A stretch of DNA of 64,000 nucleotides. Source: Shouchella miscanthi (GTDB lineage: Bacteria; Bacillota; Bacilli; Bacillales; Bacillaceae_D). The stretch is from NCBI RefSeq assembly GCF_007725405.1, contig NZ_CP042163.1:1860001-1924000 (forward strand), in the 5' to 3' direction. A program made the position numbers and the translations under genes. Each line of letters opens with the position of its first letter. The stretch's first letter is position 1. Below, in pieces: positions 62,994-64,000 of the stretch. The notes under the pieces were generated by a model. That model was given only the letters and a program-made list of their open reading frames with translations, searched no databases and was not told the origin of the DNA.

Positions 62994-64000
62994 CATGTGC
63001 AGCGTTTACTTGTAACATTCCTTCTTTAAGAACCACTTCTATATGCGTAATGTCGCCATCTTCAATAAGAAGCTCGGTAATATCGTCTTCAATTGTATCT
63101 TGAATAACGCGGCGTAATGGTCTTGCACCAAAAGAAGGGTGATAGCCTTTTTTCGCTAGTTCTCGTTTCGCGTCATCACTTACATGAATGGTCATATTTA
63201 GCTCATCTAAGCGAGTACGAAGATCATCTAGCATCACATCAACAATTTGAATTAAATCGTTTTCTGTTAGTTGATTAAACTCAATCAATGCATCAAAGCG
63301 ATTTAAGAATTCTGGCTTAAAGTAGTCATGCAGACTCTCAAGAATTCCAATCGTTTTACTTTGTTCAGCGTTAAAGCCAAGGGAACGAGAAGTGGAGCCA
63401 ACACCTGCATTTGATGTCATAATGACCATGGTATCTTTAAACGAAACGACTCGACCTTGACTGTCAGTTAAACGACCATCCTCCATAATTTGCAAGAACA
63501 TATGTTGTACATCAGGATGGGCTTTTTCAATTTCGTCTAACAAGATGATGCTGTACGGATTGCGGCGAACTTGTTCAGTTAATTGGCCACCTTCTTCATG
63601 TCCAACGTAACCAGGAGGTGAACCGATTAATTTAGAAACGGCGTGTTTTTCCATAAACTCACTCATATCAAGGCGAATCATATTTTCTTTATTCCCGTAA
63701 ACTTCTTCGGCTAACTGCTTCGTTAACTCAGTTTTACCAACGCCAGTAGGCCCGACGAAGAGAAAGCTAATAGGGCGATTGCCTTGCTTCAAACCAGCGC
63801 GGCTACGTTTGACTGCTTTCGCTGTTTTTGAAACCGCATCTTCTTGTCCAATGACTTTACTAGCAAGACGGCTTGTTAAGTCACGCATTTTTTGCTGCTC
63901 ATCTTTTTGCAGTTTCTGAACAGGAATACCTGTTTGTTTTTCAATTAATGCTTGGATGTCTTCAATTTTAACGTTAATCGGCGTTAAGCTTGATGCCGTT
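62989..64000 (-). CDS. clpE: Clp protease ATP-binding subunit, ClpE-like (partial, 5' end outside window)
   Basis: The reading frame is open to the end of the window, so the gene runs on upstream; about 336 residues of the C-terminal half are visible. These start in the linker (EDIQALIEKQTGIPVQKLQ), then the second AAA+ domain: Walker A FVGPTGVGKTEL, Walker B IILLDEIEKAHPD, sensor TSNAG, the arginine finger area EFLNRFD, and the D2-small domain with GARPLRRVIQ. The KQTGIPV linker favours ClpE over ClpC or ClpB. ClpE unfolds damaged proteins for ClpP under heat stress and is usually CtsR-controlled; its promoter is not in this window. The stop is covered by the terminator. Confidence 0.85.
   Translation of the reverse strand, partial: TASSLTPINVKIEDIQALIEKQTGIPVQKLQKDEQQKMRDLTSRLASKVIGQEDAVSKTAKAVKRSRAGLKQGNRPISFLFVGPTGVGKTELTKQLAEEVYGNKENMIRLDMSEFMEKHAVSKLIGSPPGYVGHEEGGQLTEQVRRNPYSIILLDEIEKAHPDVQHMFLQIMEDGRLTDSQGRVVSFKDTMVIMTSNAGVGSTSRSLGFNAEQSKTIGILESLHDYFKPEFLNRFDALIEFNQLTENDLIQIVDVMLDDLRTRLDELNMTIHVSDDAKRELAKKGYHPSFGARPLRRVIQDTIEDDITELLIEDGDITHIEVVLKEGMLQVNAAHE

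Overview
The window is a chromosomal stretch from a spore-forming, low-to-mid GC Bacillaceae bacterium. Evidence for this is the spoVA operon end, sda, bacillithiol genes, a ClpE-type Clp ATPase, a YheC/D spore-coat ATP-grasp protein, GGAGG ribosome sites and strong intrinsic terminators. The very acidic secreted lipoproteins and the gene content suggest an alkaliphile close to Shouchella/Alkalihalobacillus; this is inference. No rRNA, tRNA, CRISPR array, prophage or intact insertion sequence is visible.

Layout. 1-4.1 kb: end of spoVAEA, spoVAF, lysA, ppiB and a truncated glycosyltransferase-like gene. 4.3-11.4 kb: a LysR regulator divergent from a five-gene catabolic operon (2-methylcitrate synthase, dehydratase, lyase, then 3-hydroxyisobutyrate and methylmalonate-semialdehyde dehydrogenases). 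The last two enzymes make propionyl-CoA and the first three burn it. 11.4-23.2 kb: ABC-F protein, aldo/keto reductase, sugar dehydrogenase lipoprotein, bacilliredoxin BrxC, Sda, a GNAT protein, a yojF-bshB2-exonuclease operon, a LOV-STAS photoreceptor overlapping a membrane trypsin-like protease, a YdaT-like stress protein, an acyl-CoA dehydrogenase and two small genes.

23.3-43.3 kb is a 20-kb arabinan/arabinose utilisation island. It holds two intracellular GH51 arabinofuranosidases flanking a CUT1 oligosaccharide importer without its own ATPase, a DUF624 protein, a small cysteine-rich protein, an ArsR-type and an AraC-type regulator (no AraR), an internally deleted araL followed by araM-araD-araB-araA, a complete CUT2 monosaccharide importer and a GH4 glycosidase. 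CcpA (cre) boxes stand before the CUT1 importer, before araL-A and before the CUT2 importer.

43.3-64 kb: a stressosome RsbR paralogue behind a sigma-B-like promoter, two small genes, zwf and gnd separated by a degenerate M50-like membrane protein and an aldo/keto reductase-AraC chimeric relic, a methyltransferase, a 3D-domain cell wall protein with a WalR-like box, a MneP-type cation exporter, a branched-chain aminotransferase, a HAD hydrolase, a TPP riboswitch driving ykoEDC, a 3-methyladenine glycosylase, the kynU-kynB-kynA tryptophan operon, a YheC/D protein and the C-terminal part of a ClpE-like gene running off the end.

I found no certain wholly new system. The best leads are the GH4 enzyme in an arabinose locus, the LOV-STAS/protease gene overlap, the pseudo-M50 protein, the deleted araL and the chimeric relic between zwf and gnd.
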